Source: Cristatella mucedo (taxonomy: Eukaryota; Bryozoa; Phylactolaemata; Cristatellidae). Taken from it: a DNA stretch of 46,500 nt. Each line of letters begins with the position of its first letter. The stretch's first letter is position 1. Below, piece after piece: positions 31,215 to 41,138 of the stretch. Location: positions 1,463,501 through 1,510,000 of the forward strand of contig WPIO01000088.1 of assembly GCA_009760855.2 (NCBI GenBank), written 5' to 3'. The notes beneath the pieces were generated by a model. The model was not told the origin of the DNA, did no database searches, and worked only from the letters and a program-made list of their open reading frames with translations. A program made the position numbers and the translations under genes.

Positions 31215-33338
31215 TAGCGAATCTTCTTCGCGGTCAGACTGCTCGCCCGTTTTCCGCCACGCCAGATCTCCACGCTTGCTCGAATTAGAGCTGCATAGGA
31301 CTTCCGCCGAGCTGTCATCCGCCGCCGGCCGTGCACGCTGGGAAGCAGCATTTCCGCGCCGCCGCGCTGGGTGGGCGTGTCCAGCCGTGCGGGCAGCGAG
31401 AGTTTTCCGCGAAAGCGCGCTCGCTCGCTCGCCATGCGCTTAGCCGCCCGTGGAATGTCAGCCCGGCGTCGGCGGAATTGCGACGGCCCGGCGGCGACGG
31501 CGGCAGCGGCAGCAGCGGCAGCAGCGTACGACTGCTGCCGCAGACGGGCGCCTGAATTTGTAGGCCGGCCAACGGATGAGAATGTCGCGACAAATGGCGC
31601 CGGCCAGCGAGATGCAAATGGCGCCGGCCAGCGAGAGCTCGCGAATGAGCCGAGCGAGAGCTCTCGCTGGCAGACGACGCGCTAGCAAGCCGCCGCCGCC
31701 GCTGGAAGCGTGAGAGCGGCGCCGCGGTCCCTCCCCCGATCATCAATCCCGCTGCCCCGCTCTCGCGTTCGGCGTGTCTATAAATAAGTGAGCGCGCATT
31801 AAAAATTTAAATGAGAGACAGAGAGCCCACCCTAAAAGGTGTCTTCGGCCACGTGCAACTCGCTTTTACGCACGCCTCTTTTGAGCGTACTTTCTTACGT
31901 AGCCAATAGTCTGAGGTTCCGGAAGTCTGCCTGAACGTTTTCCGGCAATGGCGTGCGTTGGCCGTCGAGCTTTTTTGTTTGCCGACGCGCCGTTTCGACG
32001 CGCAGGACATCGCCGACGCGGCTGCGGCTAAACGTGGCCGCCGCAGCCACGCCGCCGATCCGACGGACGGCAGCGAGTCGCCCGCCACCGCCGCCGCGCC
32101 GCCGCCGCGCGTTCGGCCCGCGCTGCGGCGGCGCCGCTTTCGGCTCCGCTTTGCGCCCGCTACTGCGCCCGCCCGCCCGCTCTCTCGCTCCGCTTCCGCT
32201 TCCGCTCACTCTTCTGCCCGCCCCCTCGACCGAGATTAGAGATTACATCTCAAAGCTCAAAGATGTGCACCTACCGCCGGCGGCGTACATATCCGCCGCC
32301 CGTCGCCGCCACCGCCGCCGGCGATCTTCTGCGATCTCGACCATGGGGCGCGGCGGCGGCGGCAACGCGCGCGCGAGCGAGAGAGAGAGCCACGCTGCTC
32401 AGCGTGCGAACGCGTGGCGCTCCGCTTGCCACCCTCCGCGGCCGCCGCCGCCAAGCGACGCCGCTCGCCCGCCTCCGGCGACCGGGGCGCCGCCAGTGGG
32501 CGCCGCGCTGTGCCTCGCACGGCGCGGCACGGACTGCCACGGACTTGAGAATTCGCCGAATTCGGCGAATTCTGTTTGAGAAATTCCGGCATTCTAGCGA
32601 GAATTCGCCACGGCGGACGAGGTGTGACGGCGACCGATTTGCAGGGCGGCGGCCGAGGCGACGACGCGACGTGACGCGACGGACGCTCCGACGCTCGCTT
32701 CTGCGGCGAACGCTCGCGAGAATGCGCGAGAGTGACCGCGAAGTGGATACGATTCAAGGCTAAGTCTGATTTGACAGCCTCATTTGCGTAGCGGCGGAAC
32801 AGGCTTAGCGGCCACTGCGAAGCGGCTTAGCCGCCGCTTCGCAGTGGGCAAGCAACCGAGTATCGCCTGACCTCCTCCTCCTGGGCCAAGAACCCGCCGG
32901 CTCGGCTTCATGCGGTCCGACAGACGCAGACGATTCGGCGGAGGCACGGATGTCGGCGGAGCCCACGGATTGCGGCGCCTCGGCGATCCCTGAGCGCCAG
33001 AGGGAGCGAGCGAGCGCGCGCGCACTCGCTCGCCAGCGACGCGGAGTAGGAGTCCTCTGCCGCGGCGGCGGCGGCGGCGTCAGCGTCCACTGGCGGGCGG
33101 CGGCGCGACCGGCTGTGCGCGCCGCCGCCGCCGCGCTGCAGGTGGGAATTCCTCGCGGCCGCCGGACACTTACTTTTTTTTTTACACGTGTCACTCAACG
33201 GCGAGGAATGTTTATTGTTCGCCCAACCGAGCAGCGGTCAGCGCGCGCTAGCTCGCACGCTAGCGAGCGCTCGGCCGGGAGCGTCGCGGCCACCTGCTCA
33301 AACATTCCGCTCAATTAACGCCGGGCTCAAAGTTGACG
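31215..33338. other. CpG-rich upstream region without a supported gene
   Basis: No exon is supported. It has a TATAAATA at 31779-31786 with no convincing downstream ORF, a tandem pair of AATGGCGCCGGCCAGCGAGA-like 28-bp units near 31592-31640, hairpins at 31628-31670 and 32812-32847, and a perfect 24-bp palindrome at 32549-32572. It is probably distal 5' sequence of the secreted-protein gene or simply intergenic. Confidence 0.45.
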
Positions 33339-33350
33339 TGACGTCAGGTG
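33334..33350 (+). promoter_or_regulatory. Perfect cAMP-response element with half site and E-box
   Basis: TGACG followed at once by TGACGTCA (33339-33346), the full palindromic CREB/ATF site, overlapping CAGGTG (33345-33350). It lies ~60 bases upstream of the TATA box of the secreted-protein gene, a typical position for a functional CRE. Function is inferred from position and perfection of the match. Confidence 0.65.
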
Positions 33351-33401
33351 CAGGCAGGAAGCGCTCGCCGCGCGCGCGCTATGCCCGGAATGCGGACCCG
33401 C

Positions 33402-33436
33402 TATAAATGCCGGCGCGCCGGGCTCAGTCTCGCTCA
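33402..33436 (+). promoter_or_regulatory. TATA box and probable transcription start
   Basis: TATAAAT at 33402-33408 in a G/C-rich context. Initiator-like TCAGTCT (33424-33430) and CTCATTGG (33433-33440) lie 24-33 bases downstream, the normal distance. The 5'UTR would run ~190 bases to the ATG at 33622 and would include the (GA)n tract. Confidence 0.7.
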
Positions 33437-33518
33437 TTGGAACGAGATCGGACCGACGTAGGAGTAGCCAGGCGCCGCCGCCGACGACGGATCAACCGAT
33501 ACCGGAGCTCGCTTGATC

Positions 33519-33521
<3 letters not shown>

Positions 33522-33592
<71 letters not shown>
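33522..33592. repeat. (GA)n in the predicted 5'UTR
   Basis: About 70 bases of pure GA between the predicted start site and the initiator ATG. It would be transcribed. GA tracts near start sites can bind GAGA-type factors in some animals, but nothing here shows that. Confidence 0.9.
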
Positions 33593-33593
<1 letters not shown>

Positions 33594-33621
33594 GCCGCCG
33601 CCGTTGCCGGACGAGAGCGCC

Positions 33622-35032
33622 ATGTACCGCTTGGCATCGACGCACGTGCTGATGGCCGCCGCCGCGGCGCTCGCTCTGGTAAGGCCCGGTCGGCTGGCGG
33701 CTCCGGCTGGAGCGGCGCGCGCGGCGGTGCGGCCCGCAGCCGCTGCCGCGCCGCCGGCGCCAGGCGGCGCGGCGGTGCGGTCGCCTCGCTCGCGCCGCGG
33801 GCTCCTTCCTCAGCTCGGTCGCCTCCCTCGTCGGCGGCGGCGCGGTAGCGGCGTCAGCTCGTGCTGAACGCACGCTCCGGCGGCGCCGCGCCCCGCCCCC
33901 ATGGGGCAGCCGAGCGAAGCCGGGGCGACGAGCTTGGCGGCGGCAGCGGCAGGCCATTCTGACATCCGCTGGCGACCGCCGTGCGGGTCGAGCGCTCGTA
34001 GGCTCGCAGCCGGCGCGATCAGTGAACGCAGGAACGTGAGAGAAATAGAGAGGCAGCGGACGAGAGACGAGGGAGGGAGAGAGGGGGGGGGGGGGGGGGG
34101 GTTAACGGCAAAACGACGGCGGAAGTAACGGGGCGGCAGTAGCGGCGCCTAGTGCAGGCGCTGCGGCAGACGTCGCACACGCTCGCCGGATACGTCGCCG
34201 GATTCTAGCGAGGCCGGCGGAGAAGCGGAGCCGGGGCGGGCGGGCGGGTCGCGCTGCGGCGCTGCGGCGGCGATTGCAGCCGCCGCCGCAGCGTGAGAAC
34301 GACGGCTCCTTTGCTTCCGCTTCCGCCAGTTTCGGCCCTCGAACCTGTCCGGCGCGCGCGCGCGAGCGCTCGCCTGTCGAGCGCTCATCGCCGCATCCGA
34401 CAGTTCGCTCATCGCCGCATCGCCGCTTCTCGTCTCTTGGCAGGCGACCGCAGCCGCCGCCGCCGCCGCCGGGCCGACGCCCGCGCAGTGGTGGCCGCCA
34501 ATCAGATTCGACGAGCGACGGGGCGTGGTCGTTCTCCAGGCGCCCGTGTTCGTGCCCGAGAAGCCGGCGAAAGGTAGGAGGCGCCGCGCCGCCGCCGCTG
34601 CAGCCGCTTCCGCCGCGCGTTGATGCCGCCGTCTGACGCCGTCTTGCTCGCCTGTCGCCCAGGAGCCGCGATCGGTCACGCGTCGAGCAGTCATCGCGCG
34701 TGGCCGCTGTCCTATGGCGAGCTGAGCGACAGCCGCCGCGATGAGTGGGGCCACGCCTTCTCCTCCTACGGAGGAGGAGGAGGCGTGGCGCCCGTCGACC
34801 TCGGACCTTGGCCGGTTCGCAGCATCGAGTCCATCGAGCGCACAGCACAGGCGCTGACGCAGAACAGCAAGAAGTGCGCCCTCCTGTGCTCCTACGGCAT
34901 GCAGACGGACGTTGAAGGAGTCGAACTGTGCAAGTGCCGCGATCCGTGCAGGGTACGCGGCGCGGCCGCCGCCACTGCTGGCGCCGTGCAGACGCCCACC
35001 ATTTTCTGTCTCTGTCTTTCTCTCAGTCTCTG

Positions 35033-35080
<48 letters not shown>

Positions 35081-35335
35081 AGTCTCTCTCTCAGTCTCTG
35101 TCTCTCTTTGTCTCTTCTCCCTCTCTCTGTGTGTCTCTCTCAGTCTCTGTCTCTATCTCTGTCTTTCTCTCAGTCTCTGTCTCTGTCTTTCTCTCAGTCT
35201 CTGTCTCAGTCTCTGTCTCTCTCTCTCAGTCTCTGTCTCTCTTTGTCTCTTCTCCCTCTCTCTATGTGTCTCTCCCAGTCTCAGTCTCTGTCTCTCTCTC
35301 TCTGTCTCTCTCTCTCAGTCTCTGCCTCTCTCTCT

Positions 35336-35374
<39 letters not shown>

Positions 35375-36411
35375 CTCAGTCTCTTCTAACTCTCTCTGTG
35401 TGTCTCTCTCAGTCTCAGTCTCTGTGCGCATGCTCACGTGGGCCACGTCGTACGCTCGCGCAGGAAGTGCTGTGCCTGGACGGAGAGCGGTGCGTTCCCG
35501 AGAAGGCGTGCAGCGGCGACATATGCCGCTACCGAGGTGTCTGCCGAGGTAGGCGGAGCCGCGGCCGGCACATGCGCGCGAGCGCGCACGCGCGTGCGAT
35601 GCCGACTTCGACCGCCGAGTAATCGCTCCTACCGCCGGCTAATCGCTAATCGCTGCGACGTTTTCTCTTTTCACCCAAAGTCGCCCGCTCCCAGTGCACC
35701 CTGGGTAAGCCGCGAGGCGGCGGCGGATCGGTGGCGACGCCGCCGCCGCAGTCCGCGTGCTCGGATTCCACGAGGCGCTTCTACTACGACGACCGGACGC
35801 AGCGCTGTCGCAAGTTCCGCGCCTGCGGCGACCCGAGCGGCGGCGGCTACGCCACGCTCGCGCAATGCTCGCAGGCGTGCGGCGCTCACGCGCCGGAAGG
35901 TGAGCGCGGGTGACGCCGCGACCAGGAGAGCTCGGGCTCGCGCGCCGTTCATCTCCCGCCGAATATCTCGGCGGCACTCGCGGGCTGACGCCGATTCCTT
36001 CCGGTCACCTTTGCAGCCCGCTCAGCGGCGCCGGCGACGCCGGCCGCAGCGGCCGCGACGCGAACGTCGACGCGTCGCCCGAAGACGGCGACGCCTGCTG
36101 TTGCTGCTGCTGCCGGCGGCGTCAACGGCGACGTCCGACGGCGGCCGGCGGCGGCCGCGCCAGACGCGACGTCGGCCGCGGCGGTCGGCAGCGTGCTGGT
36201 GCACGTGTCGAAGCAGCAGCACGGCGGCGGCGGCCGCGACGACTGCCCGCTCGACCAGCCGCACGTCGAGTGCCCGTACAATCCGTGCGAGAGGTGTGCC
36301 ATACCGGACGTGGTCTGCCGCCCGAGCCGGTGCGGCCGCTGCCGCGCCGTCTACCGAAACGTCAAGACGGGATTCTCGACGGTTAGCGAGGACTCCGCCG
36401 GATTCTGCTGA
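33622..36411 (+). CDS. Secreted cysteine-rich protein: antistasin-like + Kunitz-like + C-terminal Cys module
   Basis: Six coding exons: 33622-33678, 34444-34573, 34663-34952, 35464-35548, 35681-35899, 36017-36411. All introns are GT..AG, all phases join, and the total is 391 residues. Residues 1-19 are a signal peptide (MYRLASTH then an Ala/Leu core; G at -3). 20-133: N-terminal region of unknown type with WWPPIRFDERRGVVVLQAPV and a helical RSIESIERTAQALTQ. 134-158: CALLCSYGMQTDVEG..LCKC..PC, the antistasin-like pattern. 160-187: five-Cys CLDGERCVPEKAC repeat. 193-254: six Cys in Kunitz order with RFYYDDRTQRC. 262-336: Ala-rich linker with RR motifs. 337-391: CPLDQPHVECPYNPCERC..CGRC module, ending in Cys. 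It is probably an extracellular protease-inhibitor-like or matrix protein. The inhibitory P1 site is not canonical, so inhibition is unproven. Confidence 0.85.
34084..34102. repeat. Poly-G run in intron 1
   Basis: About 18 consecutive Gs within the 765-base first intron. Confidence 0.9.
35003..35425. repeat. Pyrimidine microsatellite filling intron 3
   Basis: CT/CTGT repeats with many TCTCAG interruptions make up most of the 511-base intron (34953-35463). More than ten polypyrimidine-CAG sequences resemble 3' splice sites, whereas the acceptor used in the gene model (GCTCGCGCAG at 35454-35463) has a weak pyrimidine tract. Confidence 0.9.
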
Positions 36412-36720
36412 CGACGACGGCGGATCGATCCGTCGGCGGCGGCGGCGGCGGCGGACACCGGGCGATGGCGTCTGCCGCCGCTGAAGGACACACGAGCGCG
36501 GCCGCCCTCCTCCTACGCGGGCGCGCCTCCGCCGCCGCGCTAGGCGGCGGCTGAAGCCGCGCAGTCGGCGCGCGTGCGCGCCGACTGCCTGGCGGGGGCT
36601 GCCGCTTATTTATGCCTTTTACGATGGTCGGCGGGCTGGCACCGTGCCATACGACGTATCTGTAGTCTTATTTTTTTTCATTGATACTCCATCACTCTTA
36701 TCTCTATATACAATACATAC
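36412..36720 (+). other. Probable 3'UTR of the secreted-protein gene
   Basis: From the TGA at 36409-36411 the sequence stays G/C-rich, has a 13-bp-stem palindrome at 36561-36588, then turns T-rich. No AATAAA is seen. AATACA (36712-36717) is a possible variant polyadenylation signal. The end is uncertain. Confidence 0.4.
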
Positions 36721-36820
36721 GCGGGCCGCGTCTGTGCCGCCAGCGTCCGCCGCCGCCCTCGACGCGTGTCGCCGGGGAGACTGCGCCCGTTGCTCCGACA
36801 GGACGTCGGAGTAGTCTCCC

Positions 36821-36859
36821 GGCTCCGTCCTGTCGGAGTTGCGCCGACAGGACGGAGCC
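36821..36859. other. Perfect 16-bp inverted repeat, 7-base loop
   Basis: GGCTCCGTCCTGTCGG / AGTTGCG / CCGACAGGACGGAGCC. A third related segment, CTCCGACAGGACGTCGGAG, precedes it at ~36793-36811. Confidence 0.92.
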
Positions 36860-36864
36860 GCCCG

Positions 36865-37235
36865 CTTCAGGGCTAAGCGCCACTGCCGCGAAGCGGCGCC
36901 GGCCCGCGGGCGGCCGAAGGCCTAGACAGACGAGGCCTGACCTTGAGCGCGGAGCCGACCTTGAACGGAGAGCCGACCTTGACGGATCGGAAGGATCGGG
37001 TGGTGGCTGGCCTCCCGCCCGCCCGCCCGCCGCCGGCGGCTCCTTCTTTTTGTGGAGGAGCGATCGCGCGCGCGCGAATAGATGCCGCTTTGGAATCCGA
37101 TACTATTTTCGTAATACACCAAGAGCTACAGAGAACACCAAGAGCGCCGACTTTTTCTGCTCGCTCGCGCCGCTCGCGCGATTGCGCGCGCGGCGCTCCG
37201 ATGCGAGACGCTTCTGCGTTTGTCGCGGCATTTGG
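36865..37235. other. Unassigned G/C-rich stretch
   Basis: Contains a short direct repeat (GGAGCCGACCTTGA at ~36942-36955 and again at ~36968-36981). No gene supported. Confidence 0.4.
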
Positions 37236-37452
37236 TCGCATTTAGCTTGTTCGTGCTGACACAGCTGCCAGTAACCGTATTTGCATGTTGACATGCCACC
37301 TCTATACATGTTGTGCTTGCTGACATTGTGCAGCATGCTACCGCTAACCACACGATCATGCTTTCCATACGGCATCTGTAGTAAAGTGCGTAGAAAGAGA
37401 TTAATTTATCTGAGAGCACTATGCAAATGTATTATCATTAACATTACTTCAG
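37236..37452 (+). mobile_element. LINE-A 3'UTR and terminus, diverged
   Basis: GCATGCTACCGCTAACCACA (3'UTR motif), GATCATGCTTTCC, GTAAAGTGCGTAGAAAGAGA, TTAATTTATCTGAGAGCACT, ATGCAAATGTATTATCATTA: all LINE-A landmarks in order, with the ATT-type tail. Confidence 0.8.
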
Positions 37453-39465
37453 AGGCAAATGCCGAGCCTCGCTCTGGGTCCGCGCACGTCTCAGTCTCCC
37501 AGTCTCCGCTCTCTCTCGAGCAGCCATAGATGGAGTCGCTCCCATAATTTATACATCCCTCTATATCCCATAGATGCTGGCTGCAGACGACGACCCGCGG
37601 GGCGAGGCCAGGCTGCCAAGCGCGGGCAGCCTGGCGCACGTCCACTGGCACGTCAGTCTGAAGCAAGGGAATCATTAAATTATTATCGCTGCGAGTTGCT
37701 TAAGCGATCGCTACTTGGCCGTTCGTGCGGTGATAGGTGCGTTTTGGCAGCCGTCTGGGGCTGAGGTAAATTAAATCGCTTGCTCCGCGGAACGAGGCTG
37801 ACCGATCGATCGGCGGGCTCGAACTTTACTGCCCCTTTACCCTCGCACCGTGTCGCACGTCTCATGTTCATACATTGTATCCGCACCCATAGCATGTGCG
37901 CCCGAAGCTACGAAACGCTCGACAACGATAAATAGCCCATTTATGCTATTTATTTATATTTAATTAATTAAGTATTAATACTTATAGTTACATTATTTAT
38001 CTTAGAGCTCCAAAACCAGCTATACGATCTCACCCCGCGTTGTTGACAGACCTTTCTTGGTTCTAAGCTAAGCCGCATTTAAGTTGCTTCCGGCATTCGA
38101 GTTCGGTTCGAGCCCAAATGCAACAGAAAGCCCAGATGCTGCCTACCGTGGCCGCATCCGGGCTCCAACCGCGCGTAGCGCTAGCTCGCGAGCTGCGTGC
38201 TACACAGCTCGCGGAGCGGTGCACTCGGCGCGCGACGAACGCTCGCCGCCAGGGGGTGCGTCAGCCGCGTCGCTCTCAGCGTGAAGTGGAGAGAATCGAC
38301 GAGACGCCGGACGTTCGCCCGCGCGCCCGCAGGCCAGTCTCTGCGGCACGCGGGGAACTCTCCGGACCGCGAAGGAGAGCGGTCGCCGGGGAGCTTGGGT
38401 GGAAAATGTGCGACTCGCTGCGTGCGCGATTCGCTGGATTCGCCTTTCTGTCACTCGATTCGGCTTCGGTCAATCGACAGTCACGCACACGCAGTTCGAC
38501 AGGCAGCTACAGAGACACAGAGCTTCGTGTTCGGCCTTTTCTCCAGCCCTGCTTTAAGGACGCACGCGGAGCTCATCGCCGAGGAGCGAAGGCGAGCAGT
38601 GCCGCTTCCGGTTCCGCTTACGGCGGCAGCGGCGCTCGGGGCGGCAGGCATTTCGCGCGGCGGCGGCGGCGCACGAGGCAAGTTTAATCTCGTTTGACCT
38701 CGAGGGATTCGAAACTCGCCGCGCTCTTTGCTTCTTCTCGATTCACCTTCGCCTTTGCATTAATTGACGTCGACGCTGACGCCGACGCTTTCGAGCGCGT
38801 CAGCCGCCTTTGAACTGCGCGCCGCCGTCCTCGCAGCCGTCTGCCGGCTGTAAATTGATTTCGCCATTGCCGCGCGCGCACGCGCCCGTCCCGACCTCAG
38901 AGCGACCTCGTGGCTGCGAGTGCGTGCACACTTTGTCCTTGACATTCGAGCTAGGGCGCCGCTCGATGGACTTCGATTCCTTCTTTCCCGTTCGACACCT
39001 TCGTTGGGGTTCTTTCTTGGGCGCCATCCCGTTGGACGCTGGAGGGCTTTCTCGGCGTGCGTCGCGTCTGGTCTGGAGCCTCGCTGTCGTCTGGTCTGGA
39101 GCCTCGCTATCGGCGCTATCGATAACGGTCCTCTCCGACAGTGGGGCATGCAATGTCTGGCGAACGTCGGGCCAGCGCGACAGGCGTTACAATGGCGGCC
39201 GACAAACCGACGAAAAATCGAGCGACTGTTTGAACGCTGCGGACGCTACGGGCGCAAGGGACGTAAATCCCCGAGCGCGCGTGCGGCAACCGTCGAAAAA
39301 AGAGCTGACTAGTGCAGAGACAACTGGAAACCGGGCGTGCTGTTCAACCACAAAAACCTCTTCGGCAGCGGCCGTCGGCATATGCACGGAAGTAGATGCC
39401 AGTTGATAGCGACGGCTTTGCTTTAAGCGCCTCCAAACACGCAGCATTACCTGGCGCATGAAATA
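37453..39465. other. Gene-free stretch
   Basis: Several overlapping 100-200-codon frames at 38.1-39.4 kb are basic, serine-rich shadows without motifs. There is an A/T-rich patch at 37930-38000. Confidence 0.4.
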
Positions 39466-39467
39466 CA

Positions 39468-39506
<39 letters not shown>

Positions 39507-39600
39507 TTATATAAAGAGAGAAAGGAGAGTAGAGGAAGAGAGAACTTTGAGAGAGAAAGATAGATAGATAGATAAATAGATGGAGAGAGAGAAAAAGAGA
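39466..39600. repeat. TA, GA and GATA simple repeats
   Basis: (TA)n at 39471-39500, then AGAGAGAAAG, GATAGATAGATA and GAGAGAGAAA patches. Confidence 0.85.
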
Positions 39601-40535
39601 CTGGGAGGCCATCAAACCGCCAAGAAGCCCCCTGGAAGCTGGCTTAATTAGATTTGGCTTGCGTTTCACTGGCTCAGCGGGATTCAGTGAGAGAGAAGCG
39701 GTCAAGGCTGGCAAAAATGTCGGTTCGGTTTCAGCCGTTCGGTTGCAAGGCCAAGGTTGGATGCAGCCGCATCGCAGGCAGCTGTTCTCAACTGGTGTCC
39801 AGGTGAAGACCCAATGGCCGCCGACTGATCGCCTTAGCCTCCCGAATCGAGGGTTTTCTATTTCTTGACCTTGACCTTCGCCTACGCATTGCGGTGACGC
39901 CGTGGCCAGCTCCCTTTGCTCGCTGGCCCACTGCGCAGCCTGCCCTCTGGCGGACTGCCCCGGTATCTATACGGTCCTAGCTATGCTATCTAGGCTATTA
40001 GCTTTGTATTTGCGACCTGACTCGCTGTATCTGCCGCTCCTCCTGATTTCGATTCGCCGCAAAACGATTGCCGGCATAGAGAACGGGCTTCCCTTGCTGA
40101 GACGACTGAACAACTGGGCTGCCCGCCCAATCTGGTCGCGCCGTCTCCCCATGGCCCTCCACCGACTGTCAGACGGAAGTAGGTCGTCGAGCCTTCACTG
40201 CTATAGGTCATAGAACGTTGAGCCTTCACTGCCGATGGGATGAGTAATTTGGGAGTTCCCTGGGGCGCGGCGAAACAGCGTCAGGATGGTCTGGATTACT
40301 CTGCGACGGATGGGGGATTGGCGACGGTGCAGATCCTGAAACGCGCTCGCCGTGCTGATTTTTATGTGCACAATAACGCTCGCTGTGCTGATTGGCGTTA
40401 CGCCGCGCCGATCTTGTGCGGGCTAGATTTAGGCCAGCAGCCAGGCCGTAGCATCGCTCGATGAGTTTCGCCAGCTTCTTACTTCCCTTACTTACGTTCG
40501 CGTAACTGTTGCTAGCTGAAGGCCGAGCACCATGG
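39601..40535. other. Unassigned stretch
   Basis: No supported exon or element. Confidence 0.35.
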
Positions 40536-40537
40536 TA

Positions 40538-40628
40538 ACGCGATAATAATAATAATACTAGTAATAATACTTGTTACAGCACCCTCAGAGAACTCAATCA
40601 CTTTCTAGGCACCTTACGTTTGCTGATG
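40538..40628 (-). mobile_element. LINE-A 3' terminus
   Basis: AATAATAATACTAGTAATAA tail, CAGCACCCTCAGAGAACTCA, ATCACTTTCTAGGCACCTTA, CGTTTGCTG: an inverted LINE-A end, tail to head with the plus-strand copy that follows. Confidence 0.82.
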
Positions 40629-40639
40629 GGGCTGTCCGC

Positions 40640-41018
40640 ACGCAATCTGGATACCCTTCAAAAGTGACCTTTCACTGTGTGACCATGTCAGCTCCCCAGC
40701 CGAGCCCGCCTACTTTCAGCCACTCGACGTCATAAAAATTCGTGCCTTCATAGACAGGACGCAGCAAAGCTAGCCCATGCATTTGCGAACACCCGATCAC
40801 GGCTTATATAATTCACTAGGTCATCCGGCCTGTGCAACAAGGCACTTACAGTTGGTGCAAAATTCGAGCTACGCCTACTGCCGTGATGGCTGGAATTGCC
40901 ACACGTCCAGTTGCCACATGTCTAGTTGCCACACGTCCAGTTGCAACACGTCCAGTTGCCACACTTATTGATTGGCGGTCCAGTTGCCGAACCGCTCCTC
41001 GCCGACCTCCCCATCGGA
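40640..41018 (+). mobile_element. Degraded LINE-A ORF fragment
   Basis: Frames across this stretch read SDLSLCDHVSS, AYFQ..DVIKIRAFIDR, then HLQLVQNSSYAYCRDGWNCH, aligning with SDLSLDDHISS, AYFQLHNIAKIRACLDK and RLQMVQNSAARLVCRERRSCH of LINE-A. A 15-bp tandem repeat (40895-40969) has grown at the SCH codons, after which CTCCTCGCCGACCTCC matches the LADLHW codons. A (GA)n tract follows. Confidence 0.75.
40895..40969. repeat. 15-bp tandem repeat, five units
   Basis: TTGCCACACGTCCAG with point variants. It expands the CAGTTGCCACAT sequence that occurs once in the intact LINE-A (4377-4388). Confidence 0.92.
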
Positions 41019-41065
41019 GAGAGAGAGCTAGAGAGAGAGTGGTAGAGAGAGTGGTAGAGAGAGTG

Positions 41066-41136
<71 letters not shown>
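41016..41136. repeat. (GA)n with GTGGTA interruptions
   Basis: Three GAGAGAGTGGTAGA-type units lead into ~75 bases of pure GA. Confidence 0.95.

Positions 41137-41138
<2 letters not shown>

Noticed and set aside
29896-31443. 515-, 408- and 437-codon frames
   Set aside because: Same reason: they are the 10-bp CTGTCTGTCT array, open in several frames at once.
31779-31786. TATAAATA as a second promoter
   Set aside because: No plausible coding exon or initiator follows; left unassigned.
35705-35751. A 47-base intron inside the Kunitz exon (GGGTAAGC donor to CCGCAG acceptor)
   Set aside because: Removing 47 bases breaks the frame and loses the Kunitz cysteines. It remains a possible cryptic donor only.
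38118-39406. Frames of 130-198 codons on both strands
   Set aside because: Mutually overlapping basic, serine-rich shadows; none has a start context, splice sites or a recognisable domain.
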